Shown here piece after piece: positions 63,653-64,000 of a DNA stretch of 64,000 nt. Origin of the DNA: Lysobacteraceae bacterium NML95-0200 (lineage in GTDB: Bacteria; Pseudomonadota; Gammaproteobacteria; Xanthomonadales; Xanthomonadaceae); NCBI GenBank assembly GCA_002798255.1, contig NWQQ01000021.1, forward strand, positions 247,422 to 311,421. The letters are read 5' to 3'. How positions within the stretch are numbered: position 1 is the stretch's first letter; each line of letters begins with the position of its first letter. The notes beneath the pieces were generated by a model. It saw only the letters and a list, made by a program, of their open reading frames with translations, was not told the origin of the DNA and searched no databases. A program made the translations under genes and the position numbers.

Positions 63653-63877
63653 ATGTCAAAACCTAAAATTCACCTCTCCCTGTTTTTAACTATTGCACTC
63701 CTCGCTTCATGCACTCCGCTTGCCTATCCTACAACAAGCCTCCAGGAGATACTCGAAGATAAAAATTACAGTCTTTTATGTACAAATAGTGGCATAGACG
63801 GGGAAACCATCACTAGGGCAACTTCATTACGAAGCCCCGCAAGCCAGGAAAAAAATGACAATAAATATGGGGCTTAG
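63653..63877 (+). CDS. Lipoprotein gene truncated by an insertion sequence
   Basis: 74 codons as read: lipoprotein signal FLTIALLASC (Cys at about residue 20), then about 50 residues of polar sequence with one further Cys. The last three codons and the stop (63869-63877) appear to belong to the IS end that starts GGGGCT, so the native gene was longer and its 3' part is lost or displaced. Begins ten bases after the DUF805 stop. No family recognised. Confidence 0.6.
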   Translation: MSKPKIHLSLFLTIALLASCTPLAYPTTSLQEILEDKNYSLLCTNSGIDGETITRATSLRSPASQEKNDNKYGA

Positions 63878-64000
63878 GAAGCAAACGCCTCAAAGAGGGT
63901 CATCTTTGAGCAGTTTAAGCAGTGTCTTGTAGAGATCAAGGTGCCGATGATTGAAGCGGAACTCGGTCTCCTTGAGATGCAGCTCGAACTTGTCCTTGCG
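63869..64000. mobile_element. End of an IS1595-like insertion sequence (continues beyond window)
   Basis: A transposase C-terminus on the minus strand begins at the window edge and stops at 63890-63892. About 20 bases further, sequence starting GGGGCTTAGG (63869) is the probable terminal repeat. Base composition and coding change abruptly here. The inner boundary is inferred, and the other end is outside the window. Confidence 0.6.
63890..64000 (-). CDS. IS1595/IS1016-like transposase, C-terminal fragment
   Basis: Partial: 36 codons before TGA. The translation FELHLKETEFRFNHRHLDLY and TLLKLLKDDPL matches the C-terminal end of IS1595-family DDE transposases (HLKE-x-E-[FW]-R-F-N-H-R-x-x-D-L-Y). 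The N-terminal part lies outside the window. Confidence 0.78.
   Translation of the reverse strand, partial: RKDKFELHLKETEFRFNHRHLDLYKTLLKLLKDDPL

Overview
The window is 64 kb of GC-rich (roughly 60%) chromosome from a gammaproteobacterium, most likely of the Xanthomonadales/Lysobacterales. The pointers are a pilMNOPQ operon divergent from a class A PBP gene, a PepSY-phoP-phoQ cluster, a cysteine-free L31, a yybP-ykoY (Mn2+) riboswitch in front of a UPF0016 exporter, and PhoP/PhoQ, CoaX and BirA sequences typical of that group. Family names come from reading translations and motifs; no database search was possible. No intergenic stretch exceeds 300 bases.

Layout. 1-1172: 3' end of dnaE. 1205-14583: one ten-gene, tightly packed plus-strand envelope-stress operon: YjfI-like, PspA-like, YqiJ-like, flotillin, META lipoprotein, DUF389, DUF417, a giant AAA+ ATPase, a coiled-coil protein and TelA. 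A PspA/ESCRT-III-like protein, a flotillin and a large AAA+ ATPase together suggest membrane-remodelling machinery. 14751-24620: transporters, a serine hydrolase, a histone-H1-like protein, gcvH/gcvT, Fur-boxed hemP, and the riboswitch-led exporter-nupC-rbsK group. 24707-31424 (minus): the MoxR/Bat aerotolerance-type operon. 31541-36396 (minus): pilMNOPQ, with mrcA divergent. 39783-56855: mostly housekeeping (gltA, rpmE2, rpiA, two dihydrouridine synthases, coaX, birA, phoPQ, uvrB), two tRNAs (Thr-TGT, Asn-GTT), an orphan pseudopilin and a strip of five consecutive hairpins.

56967-64000 is the accessory part and the best candidate for an undescribed system. A putative winged-helix/helical-repeat regulator is split by a run of 12 G (C on its coding strand); loss of one base would rejoin it into a 505-residue protein, so it looks phase-variable. 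Divergent from it are a membrane coiled-coil protein, a GTPase-like P-loop protein (with an apparent frameshift near its end), a single-span adaptor-like protein, two DUF805 membrane proteins and a lipoprotein cut off by an insertion sequence. Three of the membrane proteins end in the same C-terminal signature, Ile-x-Gly-Leu-COOH, which suggests a shared docking or sorting tail. The 3' half of the island is visibly AT-richer than the rest of the window.
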